Part shown: positions 1 through 11,698 of the stretch, piece by piece | Numbering within the stretch: the first letter of the stretch is position 1 | Layout: every line of letters starts with the position of its first letter | Source of the DNA: Gautieria morchelliformis | Lineage: Eukaryota; Basidiomycota; Agaricomycetes; Gomphales; Gomphaceae | Assembly: GCA_015179125.1 (NCBI GenBank) | Contig: WHVA01000426.1 | Location: 1 to 64,000, forward strand | Length of the DNA stretch: 64,000 nt | Reading direction: 5' to 3' | The notes under the pieces: model-generated | What the model was told of the DNA's origin: nothing | The model's input: only the letters and a program-made list of their open reading frames with translations | Databases searched by the model: none | Position numbers and translations under genes: made by a program

Positions 1-2362
1 TCTTGTTCCGCAGCACAACCATTCTGACATGCCGGAAACTTTGACTGGGTCCATTTCCACGTTTCCTTCTGACACGATCACCCCAAGATACTCTATCCGC
101 GTCCGCTCAAATTCGCACTTTTCCGGCTTGAGACACAGGTTGTACTCCCGGAGCTGTTCCAGCACTCTCCGCACGACCTCCCGATGTTCCAACATTGTTT
201 TTGTGAAGATGAGGATGTCATCGAGGTAGATGCAGACAACCCCTTCTGCTATCATGTCACGGAAGATGTCATTCATCATCATCTGGAATGTGGCAGGACT
301 GTTGGTGAGGCCAAAGAACATGACCTGTGGCTCAAAGAGTCCTCGGTTGGTGCGGGTTGTGTCTACTATCTCTGTGATGGATCCTGCCTCATTGGGGCTT
401 ATATCCACATTGAACACTGGGATCACACATTGCAACTTCCGCATGGTCAGTCAGTTCCGTTCCACATAGTCTCGGTCCATAAACTGACCAGTGGCCCCAC
501 AATTGACAAGGGCGGGTCTGCATTTGACTTCCGCCGTATCTGTCGTCTGGATATCCACCTTAATGACTAGTGACTTGGTGCCAGGGGTGGCAGCAACAAC
601 ATAGCGCTTTGGGAGGCATCTCTCCCAAGGGCGGATGTGAGATGGACGGGGCGTTGGATTCGGCTTTTGTGTGACTTTATCTGGTGGGTCTGTACGAAGT
701 GAGGGGAGTGGGGGCTTTTCATTCTCTACTTCAAGACAGGAAAACTTCAAGACAGGAAAACCGCTTATGTACAGGTATCAGGGGCACACATCTCACCCGC
801 TGCGTGTCACAAAATCCGACACATCTTCTGCTTCCAATGCGCCATGTTCCGCATTTTCGGAAATTTCTTCCGCAGTGGGCACTCTGCTTATGTCTGCGAG
901 TGTGAGGAACTCTGGAAGGAGCTCGAGTTTCTCCTCTGTGGTCATAAGCCGGATGTCTAAGGCTTGGGGGCACTCGCAGGCATAGTGGCCTGGCTGTCGG
1001 CATCAGAAGCAGGTGATACTTCCGTTGCCTTGTCCGCGCATGCGGTCAACATCCATGGGGGCAGGGCCACTATTTGAGGGAGGGGGGATAGGGTTCCTAA
1101 TAGGATCAGGCGGAGCAACCGTCAGAAATATTTTCCATGTGGGAATGACGGGTTTTGGCACAAATGGAGTAGGACGAGTGGAACTGCGTGTCATGTTCCG
1201 GGTTGTCTCCACGAAGGCCTCATTTGCTTCCCTGTTTCGGGACACCCTCTGCACAGCTTGGTACCACCCTTCTGGGTCATCGAAATCCGGAGCTCCATCC
1301 CCAAGCAGCGCAACTTGGTTCTGGAGTGTCGGATCAAGTCCTCATCGGAATTTGATGACAATCACCTTGTCGTCGTCATACTCGGCCAGGTCAATGAGCT
1401 CCTGGAAGCGATCGATGTAGTCATCGACCAGATCCTTGGCCTGGTACCAGCTGGTCCCCTCGAGCTTCGTAAGGGCTGTGAGCTGCTCATTTTTCGGGCA
1501 GAACTGGTCGGAAAATGTTTTCTTGAAGGCATCCCAGTCCCGGAAGTAGTTCCCCTTGCCCTTTGCTTCATGTCGGATCACCTTTTTTGCAAAACGGGCT
1601 GCGCGGTCCGACTTGAAAAAGGACAATGCCCAGTGAATCTGAGCCTGGTCATTCGGAAAGAGGTCTCCGACAATTGCGAAGTAGATGCTGCATGTGTTGA
1701 AGAATGCGCGTCCCTTCTCCTGATCTCTGTTACGTATCGAGATTTCCGCGAAGTCAGAACTGGAAAGGACAGCGGCTTCAACTTATAGGTTGCGCCCCCA
1801 ATGAAACTATCGTCCTCAGTATTTCGGAAATGGGTCGGAAACCGGAAGGTGCTGAACTAAGAGTTGTTCGAAACTTGAGCCGGAACTGAGGCGGAAGGCA
1901 GAAGACGGAAGATGGAGAGACGAAGGTCTTGCTAGACTCGCTGTGCTAAGAACAGGAGATGGAGCGAAGGAAATCAAGTATCGAAGGTGATTATCTGATT
2001 GCAGAAATGGAGACATACATGAGAGGGTTTTATACAAAGAGCAGAAGCAACAGGTAATGTTATGGTACTAAGCACATTCTGGGGGGAGCGGAAGTCGGGT
2101 AGACATACATGGGAACTAACTAATTGGGAACAATGGGACTACAAGGGGGGTTCAGGGTAAGGTAAAACAATGGCAAAAGAACAAGGGGTCGGAAAACATA
2201 TCTGAAAACAAACTACAAGGGTGACCGGATATATGATCTTGATGAACGATGAAGCGGGTCCGGAGTGTCTGAGTAATAGAGTCGAAAGAACAAGGGAGTA
2301 GAACAAGGGGCGGAATGTGTGCGGAACTGATGGTCAGAAATCGGAAATGGACGGTCATAACA
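1..2362 (-). mobile_element. Ty3/Gypsy element, 5' part, broken, runs off the left edge
   Basis: On the minus strand the order is LTR (1802-2362), a GGGGGCGC-containing leader, gag (about 1000-1790), a protease stub (about 450-570) and reverse transcriptase (1 to about 430). The gag core resembles the Retrotrans_gag domain, with a charged stretch around 1342-1626 and a CCHC zinc knuckle near 960-1020. The RT part carries the Y-L-D-D catalytic block. The element is a fossil with several breaks and an internal loss between protease and RT. Its 3' end lies outside the window. The call as Ty3/Gypsy is secure; the age cannot be judged without the second LTR. Confidence 0.85.
1802..2362 (-). repeat. 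Gypsy 5' LTR
   Basis: The segment starts TGTTATGACCG and ends GATAGTTTCA on the minus strand, giving TG..CA ends, and is followed by a leader that opens with TTGGGGGCGCAACC, the likely primer-binding region. A TATA-like box (TGTATAAAAC) lies on the minus strand near 2030-2040. The gag reading frame begins just downstream, as expected for a 5' LTR of about 560 bp. Confidence 0.65.
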
Positions 2363-2745
2363 ATCTCCATCAAAGTCCGCCGGAGTTGCGGGTTTGACCT
2401 TTGCCAACTTTGCTGACATCTTCTCTTCCGCTACTTCCGCTTTTCCGAAATCCGACTCATCCTGCATTGCATTTCCACCACTTCCGCTATGATGGGCACA
2501 CTGAACGCACTTCCTTTGCACATCATCCTCGGGTTTACCTGGCTGCAGGAGCACAACCCGGAGATCAACTGGCAGACTCGGAAGGTGCTGATGAGTCGAT
2601 GCCCAGCCAAGTGTCACATGTGTCGGTCGGAAGTGTGGAGGGAGCGCCAGGAGCAGCGGAATACCAAGCGACTCATACAGACATGTCATTCCAGCCCCTT
2701 CCCCCCATCCCACCTTGCCTTTGTTCCCTTTCCATGAATATGATG
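2363..2745 (+). mobile_element. Ty3/Gypsy pol scrap, protease-RT linker
   Basis: On the plus strand, 2489-2737 encodes a stretch of the type LGFTWLQEHNPEINW, which is the signature of the segment between protease and reverse transcriptase in fungal Gypsy elements. Nothing else of this element is present. It lies between the 5' LTR of one Gypsy element and a Copia LTR remnant, in the opposite orientation to the former. Fossil fragment, broken. Confidence 0.7.
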
Positions 2746-3010
2746 ACCGCCAAGTACTAGCATTGACTGATAAATAGCTAGCTTCGTGTACCATATAGTA
2801 GCAGCGAAATCCGATTCTATTTACTATACATTGTACTAGCTAGACCTTTATAGTGTTTATCATAAGACACATACACCTAGTTGTATGTGCAGATATTCTT
2901 GCTATTTCTGATTACCACTCAATTTATCTCACATCCAGAGATTAAATCATATTACTTTCGGTATTACTCTCAACACTAACAAGATTCCATGCACACGGCA
3001 TACGACAGCC
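2746..3010 (+). repeat. Copia-type LTR remnant (3' portion)
   Basis: The segment shares its layout with the LTR at 11699-12438: a TATA-like GATAAATAGCTAG box, then ATAAGACAC, AGATATTC and a TTTATCTCA..CAGAGATTAAAT block in the same order. No coding sequence follows and the 5' part is missing, so it is a truncated or solo LTR. The box ATAAATAGCTAG also occurs at 53178 in another Copia-like LTR. Confidence 0.6.
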
Positions 3011-3164
3011 CCTCTTCTTACGTCGAGCCCAGAAATCCCGTCCCATATTTCTCCTTGTGACATGGATCCGGACGATCGTCTTTGAAATATGGAGGAGGAA
3101 TTGAACCGGATGAAGACCGATGCTATTGAAACAGCCTTACAAACAATTTTGGCTAAGTTAGATA

Positions 3165-3835
3165 TTATGTATGCAGCCTTCCACTGTCTCCCTCACGGAT
3201 CTGAACATTATTGAAGCCCCAGCGGACATCCAGCTTAGTGAAGTACCGAGCCCCGCGGAGTTGTGTGATAAGTTCAGAAATGAGTGGAATGGGGTAGCGG
3301 TTCTTGATCATGATCGCATTCAAAGCCCGGTAATCCTGCACAAGTCTGAGCGAGCCATCCTTCTTCTTGATGAAGAACACCGGAGATGCCATGGGTGACT
3401 TGGAGGGGTGGATCCTCCCTGTACGGAGGTTTTCTGGTAGGAACACATCGAGCTCTACCTGCTCCCTGGGTGACAGCAGGTAGACCTTGCAGTTGGTGGG
3501 CTTTGACCCCAGGCTCCAACTTGATGGCATGGTCCCACAGCTTCCGTGGAGGCAGGGCATCCAACGACTCCTTGGCAAAGACATCCTCGAACTCCCGCAG
3601 GTACTCTGGAATCTCCACCTCCACTTTATCATGCTTCCTGGAGGCTTCAGCGAGGCATTGCGAAATATTTCCGGTGGCGCAGATGTGTTCTGCTTCCGGT
3701 GGAAGGTTTATGTACAGCAGGCGCTCCCCCTCCGCCAGAGCATCTTCTGGACCGAGTTGGATGACGTCGGAGTCGGAATCGGAACCGGAAGTGGGAGCTG
3801 GTTGAGTTTGGGCGAGAATTATTGATCGACCGACC
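3165..3835 (-). mobile_element. Ty3/Gypsy reverse transcriptase fragment
   Basis: The minus strand encodes the N-terminal half of a Gypsy RT: the [10 protein letters not shown] lead-in, [34 protein letters not shown] and the [17 protein letters not shown] block, ending at the first catalytic region ([12 protein letters not shown]). No LTR is attached. It is a fossil fragment with about three or more breaks and overlaps in content with, but is separate from, the element at 1-2362. Its upstream coding part is rich in GGAAxC repeats. Confidence 0.8.
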
Positions 3836-4630
3836 CATGCAATGGGAGCGCCAGCCAGTGATGACTTACAGCCGTACTAGCCCGGCGCATTCCAAATCGA
3901 CTTGGGCGACAACTACCATGGAGAAGGTGAATTCGGCTGCAGTCGGGGAACGACTGCACTGTTGTGCTTCCATGGGTAGTTGGGCGATATTTACCATCGT
4001 ACTCAAGCACCTATTGCGAAAATTCTGCGTCTATTTTTGGCCGGCATGCAAAGAAGAGTGTAAGCACAAGGGTGCCTGTCGGGTGGAATCGTCCATGAAA
4101 ACAATGGTATAAGTAGACACCCGGAAGAGAGTCAAGTACGCACAGTAATTAAGGTCGCACAGGAATTGGTCGTGCTCCCGCAACGGGCTTACAGTAAGAC
4201 GGATATGAAGAGTCCAATCAGATCATTCGTGTCAAACATGAGCAGTTTTCTACGGGATTAAGAGTATGCTGCACGGAGGCAGACGAAGTAAGCAGCGGGG
4301 AGATATCATGGACAGCCGAATTGGTCGAGATGCTGCCATAGACTCTGAAGGCGATTGGTCCTCCGCAGGAAGCGAGTGTAATTACTTTAGTTTTCTTTAG
4401 GGATTTCGAGCATGCAAAAGCTGGGTACTGTATTGGTGGATAATCAATCGGAGGCCAACGAGAATGCGTCACGCGTGACACGAATGTCGGTCAACTTAAG
4501 CCGGCACCTTGTGATTTCAATCGCTCATCATACGCTCCAGCAAGGGATTTGTATCAGATGCTCATATTTTAACTAGTACATGCTGGTCCGTGCCTTCTGC
4601 CAGGACATATTGTTTTCACGTGAATCAACT
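3836..4630. other. No feature recognised
   Basis: About 0.8 kb without a convincing reading frame, splice structure or repeat end on either strand. Short open stretches on the plus strand (3822-4112) and minus strand (4218-4481) look like chance. Confidence 0.4.
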
Positions 4631-4634
4631 TCTC

Positions 4635-5864
4635 TCATTGATAAAGCTTGAAACCCTCATGTTCTTTTCCGGGACTTCCTGCCTTGCAATGGAAAGGTTT
4701 TACTACCAACGCTTCGATTGCCTTGGCATCCAGCCTTGGCTTGTCACCGATGCGCCCCTTGCAGGACTCCATGAGATGTTTCCGAAGAGTATCTCTCCGG
4801 ACGTATGTCCTGGGATACCCGTTGCGCATGCAGCCCCCGGGGAACAGCACCTCCTGTCCGTCTGAAAGGTCATGCTTAGCCTTTGACTTGCCCTTTTTTT
4901 GTGTAGGAGGTATGTCCGCCGACCCATCCTCAAGCCGTGTTCGCCTCGTGTTCGCGGTTACTCCGGAAGGCGAGTCGGGTACTGGATCCGGCTGCATAGC
5001 TTGGGATCCCGCCATCAAACTGGCAACATTTTTTGCTGCCGGTGGGATGGCCGTGGTGGTCCACGCGTCCCTCTGGTTGTAATAATAATGTTGAGTTGTG
5101 ATGGTGAGCCTGTAACATGGGCCAGGGTTATATCTCTGTCTGTCGAATACACGCGAAGGCACGCACATGTTTTGCCCACCATCTGGGCAGTCATCACCTC
5201 CGCTATCATAAGGGCAAGAGATGTTTGCCTGATACGCTGGTGCGCCATTGTCTTGGTACGACACGTATTGTTGCGGTAGAGACATATCCCTAGTCTCTTG
5301 AACGCTTATGAACTGGGTCAGATACTTATGTCCTATTACACAACAAAAACTTTGCCTACCTGAAATATCCTAGGAATTCCGCATACGACAGGGACGTCCA
5401 GTCTATCTCCCCGCTGGGAGCCACACTGCATGACATCGGCCCAAGTTCTTGGGAGAAACCCTCAGGAGCGTTGTTTGTGGACGACTCCTGCGGTAGATAA
5501 GGCGGTCCGGTCTCCTGACACCTTATAAACAGGTGAGATATGTGTTGTTACAAAGAAAAGGTCTTTGCATACCGCAGGTATTCCGCACCATTCCCAGCTG
5601 TCTGAGCACTCTGCGGGAAGTCCCGCCTCACAAAGTGATGAGATTCTGACCTGTGTGTGGGCCAGTGAGTTTTTCTGCGCTCTGACAGAAACACGAAACA
5701 TACTGAGAAGGTTGGCCGAGGTTGTTGGTCCGGGCCGGGAAGGCCGAAGTGTCAGGTGACACATTTGCCATCCGCTGTTCTGGATATTGCCTCTGCTGAT
5801 CCGTCCGGTGCTCCGATATGCCTATCGCAGCCTGCCAAAACATTGTTAGTGGCATACGCCGCAA
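4635..5864 (-). CDS. Multi-exon host gene with a C2H2-like finger (transcription factor-like)
   Basis: The last exon (5289-4635) encodes about 218 residues. Its Tyr/Gln/Pro-rich start is followed by a basic patch (QKKGKSKAKH) and, about 70 residues from the end, a finger-like motif: Cys, then NGYPRTYVRRDTLRKHLMES, then Cys. This is the F/Y-x-R-x-D-x-L-x-x-H layout of a C2H2 finger with a final Cys. An intron at 5359-5290 (70 nt, GTAGGC..TAG) joins it in frame to an exon 5514-5360; a candidate intron 5572-5515 (58 nt) lies upstream. The first exons (to about 5864) have two alternative splice chains and the start is unresolved. Nuclear DNA binding is inferred from the finger only. Codon use and intron size fit a host gene; it is one of the few loci here without an obvious break. 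Confidence 0.5.
5290..5359 (-). other. Spliceosomal intron, 70 nt
   Basis: The intron starts GTAGGC after TTCAG and ends ACTAG before GGATATG. A CTGAC branch-point-like motif lies about 30 nt before the acceptor. Removing it keeps the frame open on both sides, giving EFLGYFR then DMSLPQQ. This supports the exon structure of the C2H2-like gene and a basidiomycete origin. Confidence 0.6.
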
Positions 5865-6739
5865 GCTCGAGCATGAATGATTACTCTTGTTTGCGGGAGG
5901 TAGGGTATATACATGCCAGGATGCTTGCTTGGGCCCGGAACTGATGGGTGTAGCCCATAAGGGTTTGGGGCAGTGTACTGATCATAGGTGCTAATGCATC
6001 GTGGTATCATATGTCAGCGTGCAGAGATACGGCATTGAATGGCAAGACTCACCTGCGCCCAGAGGTATTGCTGTAGTAGTGTGCATGGTATGGGAGAGTC
6101 AGAGTATGTTGCGACAGGGAAAGGAACGCATGTCCTTTATATATCTACTTGGGTCAACACACGAATAGTCATCCTAATACACGCCTGCGTTGAGTCCGAT
6201 ACCCTGGGAACGGCATTATAGAGTTTACGTGTCAAGAACGTGGATACCTGACGGCATCCAGTCAAATGTAGACGAAGCTCAGATCGATCCTGTCGAGTCA
6301 CAATAATAGGGTGTGCCTGACACGATAACGCTAGCTTCTAGCGAAGAATATCTAAGCATGTTTTGGGCACTCACAGAAGCCGGAGAAAATATTCCACGTG
6401 AACAAGTGACATCGGGGTTTAGTAAAAATGTTTACCGGATGGCGTTGGACTTTGACCTGTGAAGCTTGAAGGCTTGTAAGAAGCACATGGCTGTTGTATT
6501 CCGGCGCACCTATTTCAAAATGTTACAGCCGGAGCGTGACTTTCTCGGAACACCAATACTTTATCATCACGAATCGCCGGGTGATCGCTGTTCTCCCAGT
6601 TCATGGTGATTATCAGTGCACGTGAGCTCTCCCGTCTTCGCTGAAAACTCTGGAGTCCCATTGCAGTTGGAGCAGGCCTGATAGGTTGGCAATAGGGATC
6701 ATATCTTACTGCTGCGTCAAAGGATGGGCCCAGTCAATC
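5865..6739. other. No gene recognised
   Basis: Probable upstream region of the C2H2-like gene. It holds no long frame and no repeat end that I can see. A short minus-strand exon of that gene could lie near 6040-6090 but cannot be fixed by eye. Confidence 0.35.
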
Positions 6740-7411
6740 ATGATACATATCCATGAGGTTTCAGTAAATGGCAGGCATCTTCCCCGTCAGCTTTCGGCCT
6801 GGATCGAGAAGGCCAAGATCAATTCGGCGCAGACTACTGACTGCTCGTGGGAGTGGCATACTTCTCCACTCTTCCCTGGTTCTCTGGCTGAGAATTATGT
6901 CGTTCACTCCACTCTCACTCCAGTTCCCGACTCTCCAGAACCCAGCAAAGTTTTCTTCGAGTCTGCGGAACCGTCCTGTGAGTCCAACTCGGCATATTTT
7001 CTCTCCAATGGTTTCATTACCTCTTCAGTCCGCACTGCACGTGCGTTCCGTGCTGAAGTCGAGCGGGATATCCTCAAACGCACTCGCAACTTCTCTCCTG
7101 AAGACCCCAGCCGCGACGGTTCCGACTCCAACAAGAAACAACTCGTCCTATGGCAGCCGTCACTCGCTCGCCTCATCGAGTTGCGTTGGTCCCTGATTTC
7201 AGGAGAAGTCGTCTCATTTGAAGGATCGGCCCCTACTCCAGCTGCTACACCAGTCCCTTCTATCCTTCCCAATTCCACTCTCGACTCTCACTTGGGTTCC
7301 GTCGATCCACGCATCTGTGCCGGCAACTGCTTTGAACCTCGCCACGCTAGGCCTTTCAAGATCGAAGCATGGTTCAAAACAGAGGTGGTAGGCAATATGG
7401 AATCGACCTAG
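6740..7411 (+). CDS. Hypothetical protein, 223 residues
   Basis: An open frame from the first ATG at 6740 to a TAG at 7409-7411. The product is Ser/Pro-rich with one acidic/basic segment (RAFRAEVERDILKRTRNF) and no recognised domain, signal peptide or membrane segment. Composition is like the disordered N-terminus of a larger protein, host or element. It lies about 350 bases before the start of an unrelated frame at 7763, and that gap carries a TATA-like box and a hairpin. I cannot assign a function. Confidence 0.3.
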   Translation: MIHIHEVSVNGRHLPRQLSAWIEKAKINSAQTTDCSWEWHTSPLFPGSLAENYVVHSTLTPVPDSPEPSKVFFESAEPSCESNSAYFLSNGFITSSVRTARAFRAEVERDILKRTRNFSPEDPSRDGSDSNKKQLVLWQPSLARLIELRWSLISGEVVSFEGSAPTPAATPVPSILPNSTLDSHLGSVDPRICAGNCFEPRHARPFKIEAWFKTEVVGNMEST

Positions 7412-7506
7412 GGTGACGAGTACGTTTAAATAGGGGGGATCGTGTATGGGATCTATGTAAGCATAATTATCCAATACGGCCGACCACTTACGCATACCAA
7501 AAGGTA

Positions 7507-7532
7507 AGACACGGGCACCTAGGCCCGTGTCT
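7507..7532. other. Perfect hairpin, 10-bp arms
   Basis: AGACACGGGC, a 6-nt spacer (ACCTAG), then GCCCGTGTCT. A CATATAAG box follows at 7535. It sits in the gap between two reading frames and could belong to an LTR or promoter. No terminator-like tract follows. Confidence 0.4.
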
Positions 7533-7762
7533 CCTCATATAAGTAGCCTACCCAAACCATACATGTATAATAGAGAAAAACTGACCCCGAACATATACTT
7601 GGTTACGACTGGTCATCCTGTCTGCTAAGATATTTCCAAGTCCCCTCTAAACCATCTTACATTTTTTGACCCGTCTTCACAAATCCAACACCTTCCGAAA
7701 CTCTCCGGCCTGATCAACCGGTGAGCATATCGCACAACTTCCCACAACTAACCAGACCCACT

Positions 7763-8107
7763 ATGTCGACTCGAACCGGCCGAACGTACCAACGGGCAAC
7801 GCGCCCACAGCGCGCTGCCAGCATGGATGCGGCACGTACACTCGATACCTCTCATGGTGAACGCCTGACGGCATTCCATGAGGCACTGAGTAGACGACAG
7901 GGGGACGGATGGGGTACAACGCACCCGCCGTCCCAGGCGTCGCTACAAGCGACCAGTCGCGAGGGGTCTATGCCCTCAGCAGACACCCTCAACGAGGTTA
8001 GAGTGGAGGAGGTACCACTCCCCCCCTCCGTCTCAGACGTGCTCTCGACTGCTGAGCACGTCGACGCTCCCTCGGGCCTTCAAATGGCCGAGGTGGAAGC
8101 CGTGGAT
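7763..8107 (+). pseudogene. Gag-like N-terminal frame fused upstream of Copia RT
   Basis: The frame starts MSTRTGRTYQRATRPQ, a Ser/Thr/Arg-rich start that resembles gag N-termini of fungal LTR elements, and continues for about 115 residues without a known domain. It runs directly into Copia reverse transcriptase sequence, while the usual gag, protease and integrase are absent. It may be the remains of a different element joined to the Copia piece. Fossil, broken. Confidence 0.35.
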
Positions 8108-8109
8108 GC

Positions 8110-10411
8110 TCCTGGGAGCGCCGAAAGGCGTTTGTGGTACTGGCAGAAGACGAACCGGGAAGTTACAAGGAAGCAATGGGATCAGAGAATAGAGAGAAAT
8201 GGAGGAAAGCTTGTGAGGAGGAGTACAAGAGTTGATGGGGTATCACATGTGGGAGTTAGTCAAGAAACCGACAGGCGCAAACGTGGTGGGAAGCAGGTGG
8301 ATATTCAGGGTTAAAAGAGACAACAAAGGAGACGTCGATATGTTCAAATCTCGAGTCGTTGCGCAGGGCTACTCACAGGTCCCAGGCGTTGACTATCAAG
8401 AAACCTATTCCCCTACCATCCAACTCACTTCTATTCGACTCATACTCGCACTCGCCTGCAAATATGATCTAGAACTATGCCAAGTAGACGTGAAGGGAGC
8501 GTACCTAAACGGAAGACTGGAGGATGAGGTTTATATGCGACAGCCAGAGGGGTTTATCAAGCCGGGAGAGGAGGACATGGTATGCAAGCTGGTGAAAGGG
8601 ATATATGGGCTGAACAATCAGGGAGGGTCTGGCATGGAACGTTAAAAGGGGAAATGGAGAGAATGGGTTTCAGGGCGGGAGATGCTGTGGACAAAACGAT
8701 TTTTTTCAGGTTCGGGGGGGGGGATAGTGTCGAAATAGCAGGGTGGTACGTCGACGACGGCCTACTCGCATCGAGCTCCTTAACGGCAATGGAGAGGATG
8801 GTGACAGATATAAAAGGGAGCTTCGACATTCAAGATCTGGGTGACCCAACACGTCTTCTTGGCATCCAGATAATCCGGAACCGCAATCTCAGTACCATAC
8901 ACATCTCACAACCCGCGTTCATAAACACCATCACCAAAAGATTCGATATCACAGCCGGACGAACCATCAATTCTCCCATGGATCATAACGTCGAACTACG
9001 TATCTCCACTTCTCCCTCTGACATCATCGACTTCACATACACCTCTATAATCGGCAGTCTCAACTACTGTTCAGTTGCCACCCGCCCCAACATCTCCTTC
9101 GCAGTCAGCAAATGTGCACAATACTCCTCCAAACCCAACGCCACACATTGGGAAGCTGCAAAGAGGATCGTCAGGTATTTGCTGAGCACGAAAGAGTACG
9201 GAATCACCTACCAGAGAGAGGGTGAAGGGGCAGTTGGCTTCACGCACAACTTAGCAGGATATACCGACTCCGACTTCGCCGGCGATCGAGATGATCGTAA
9301 ATCCACAACGGGCTGGGTATTCACCTTCAACGGGGCACCAATCTGTTGGGCTTCTAAAAAACAGAGCCTAGTTAGCAGATCGACAATGGAGGCCGAACTC
9401 GTAGCGAGCTCATTCGCAACAGCTGAGGGTATATGGTTGATAAGACTCGGAAGAGATTTCAAACACGACTTCACCCCAATCCCTATTTTTACCGACAATC
9501 AATCATCCATTGCATTCTCCAACGATAGTGTGGGCAGCGGCAGGACCAAACACATAGATGTTCATTACCACTACACGGAGGACCAACTGATGGCAGGGAA
9601 CATACGACTACATTACATCAATTCCCTCGATAACCCCGCCGACGTCCTCACAAAGCCCTTGTCACCTCGCAAACATCTCCACATCCTAGAAGCGCTAGGA
9701 ATGCGTCATGTTTGAGGAGGAGTGTTGTGAAATCACGAAGTATCATTTGCTTAATCCACAAAAACACCATATCCGCAGCTCACACATCACACACACGTTC
9801 ACATCAGTCACCCGATCCACATCAACACGAACCCGTCTCCTCAGTACCATTCCTACCCACAAAAGCCCACACATTACATCATTTCGAAGGGTCATATATC
9901 AACAGTCGATGCATCAGACCACGGATGTATCCCCGAGCCCGAACGAATCTGATCCATGGAGTGGCACGACGGCTAGCCCGCCGGTCACTCATATCCATTT
10001 TCTTTTCTCCCCTTCTATATCCCATATCACTCGCTTCTGAACATACACCATATTCCATTACTCCCATTCGTTAGAATCCACATACATTCCGCAGCTACCG
10101 GTATAACAAATCCCGTACCATCATCCGCACCTCCTCACGCCGGTCGTACACATTCGTCCTATTTCGTTCCATACATCAGTTAAAAGCACGTCGAATGTAT
10201 AGTACTAGTCCAGTCAAATCGTACTCACTGATTCGAAGCATTATATCGACGCACATAATCTGTGTGTATTTTTGTCTTGTTGCATACATCTTCGTATGCA
10301 AATTGTTGTCTCTCATATCGACCTCTACTCGATTCGACTTCACTTTTAAGTTTGAATCATACATCTATTTGACTTAGTATTATTGGAAACTTTTATTCTT
10401 CTCATTGACAG
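8110..10411 (+). mobile_element. Copia element, 3' part (RT, RNase H, 3' LTR), broken
   Basis: The polyprotein region 8110-9715 has the Copia RT core in order: RWIFRVKRD, VAQGYSQVPGVDYQETYSP, QVDVKGAYLNG and YVDDGLL (about 8745). The RNase H end carries GYTDSDFAGD, SKKQSLVSRSTMEAEL and the KHIDVHYHYTED block. A polypurine tract GAGGAGGAG at 9714-9722 directly precedes the 3' LTR. The gag-protease-integrase part is missing. It is a fossil with about two breaks in what remains, and looks fairly young by its long open frame (8582-9715). Confidence 0.85.
9723..10411 (+). repeat. Copia 3' LTR
   Basis: The LTR starts TGTTGTGAAATC right after the polypurine tract and most likely ends near ..CTCATTGACA at 10411. 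No matching 5' LTR is present in the window. The start TGTTGTGA is shared with the nested insertion at 52476. The exact right end is uncertain by some tens of bases. Confidence 0.6.
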
Positions 10412-10455
10412 CATGCTCGAGACAGAGCGCGCCAGGTCGTGAGACCTGGGGAAAT

Positions 10456-10949
10456 TATCAGGGGACACCCTGTTTTCCATTTCCAGTTCCGACACCACAC
10501 CCAGTTCCGACTCCATTTCCGACTCCGCTTCCGGTTCCGATTCCATCTCCGCCTCTGCTTTCGGAAATGATTCCGCTTCTGGCAGAACTTCCACCAGTCC
10601 TGTTCGCCTTGCCAGTTCCACTCCACTTTCTGACTTCCACTCTCGGAACAGTGTCGGAAATCAAGCGACTCACGTAATAGGTGGCATCAAGGGTCGATCA
10701 AGGGTCAGGGTGGTCAGGGAGATGCAGGGTTGATGGCGGGTGCCAAGTGTTGTCCCTGGCTGCGCAGCGTAGTATAATACGGGCTCGCTGACATTGGGGG
10801 TCCTTAGACTTTTCTCTTTGGATTTCCCCTTGTCAGGTGAGAATCCCCTCTCTTGTATACTCTGTTCATTTATACATACTTTGGATTTCCCCTTGTCAGT
10901 CAGTTGTGTGGTAGTGTGATCTCCACGACTAGCCAGGGTTGCCCTTACA
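10456..10949 (-). repeat. Solo LTR A (Gypsy-type family, TGTAAGGGC..)
   Basis: In minus orientation the LTR runs from TGTAAGGGCAACCC (right end) to CCCCTGATA. It is flanked by the 5-bp target duplication GAAAT (10451-10455 and 10950-10954). It is a close copy of LTR B at 14710-15189 in opposite orientation, including the paired ATCCAAAG blocks around the TATA box. It is a solo LTR left by recombination between the LTRs of an inserted element. Confidence 0.85.
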
Positions 10950-10954
10950 GAAAT

Positions 10955-11698
10955 TGGTCCAGCACTTGCAGTGCAAGCTCGCGACAGTGAAGTGAGCAGA
11001 GCCGGCACCCCAACCCACAGCACGCCCATCGTGCCACACGACGGCCCTGCTACCATCACATGCCAAGGCAGTGCTGGCAGACCGAATCGCCACCCCAGAC
11101 CACACCCCTGGCCAGCCCATGCCAGGCCTCATCCCGCAGATGACCAGTCCCCCCGGCCCATCCTTCATGGGACCCAGCGAGCCACTGGTGTCAATAGATG
11201 ACGTCCCCGATGGCTTCTACTCAGATGACCCAGACCTGAAACATTACAATCTGGACCACCCACAGCACATCTCAAAAAAGAGATGTGCCCAAGGTTACGA
11301 CAAGCTCCTAACCTACAACCCCATCAGTGACATACGCAAATGCATCACCCAGGAGTACCTGTAACAGTTGCCGAGTTGCACAATTGACAACCTGGCACTG
11401 GGGCAGGCGCTGGCCGTGGCCCAGGCTGAGTATGTCAGGTCCAAGCAGGACAGGGCCAGACAGACAGTCCTCCAGCCCGCACCGTCAATGTCATTGCCCC
11501 CACCAGCAATGACAGTTCCTAACCCTCTCTTGGGGGAAGGGGAGCTCATGCCTCTCAAGGACCCACCGTTTTCCAGAACAGGCCGTGGTAGGCGGCCCGT
11601 CAGAAAAAGAATGCAGCAACTGGCCGAATGGTTGGACCTCTGCAACACCAAGGAGCAGAGGTTCCGGGACCTCCTGAAGGAGGCTAGAGAGACACCAT
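10955..11698 (+). pseudogene. Unrecognised reading frame, interrupted by solo LTR A and a Copia LTR
   Basis: From 11071 to 11698 one frame is nearly continuous, with about one break. It encodes a Pro-rich start, an acidic stretch (VPDGFYSDDPDLKHYNLD), a helical segment (DNLALGQALAVAQAEYVRSK) and a basic segment near the end (GRGRRPVRKRMQQLAEWLDL). I recognise no domain. Its left side abuts solo LTR A, and its 3' end runs into the Copia LTR starting TGTTGAAAG at 11699, so two insertions flank or split it. It could be a host gene or the gag-like frame of an unknown element. Confidence 0.35.
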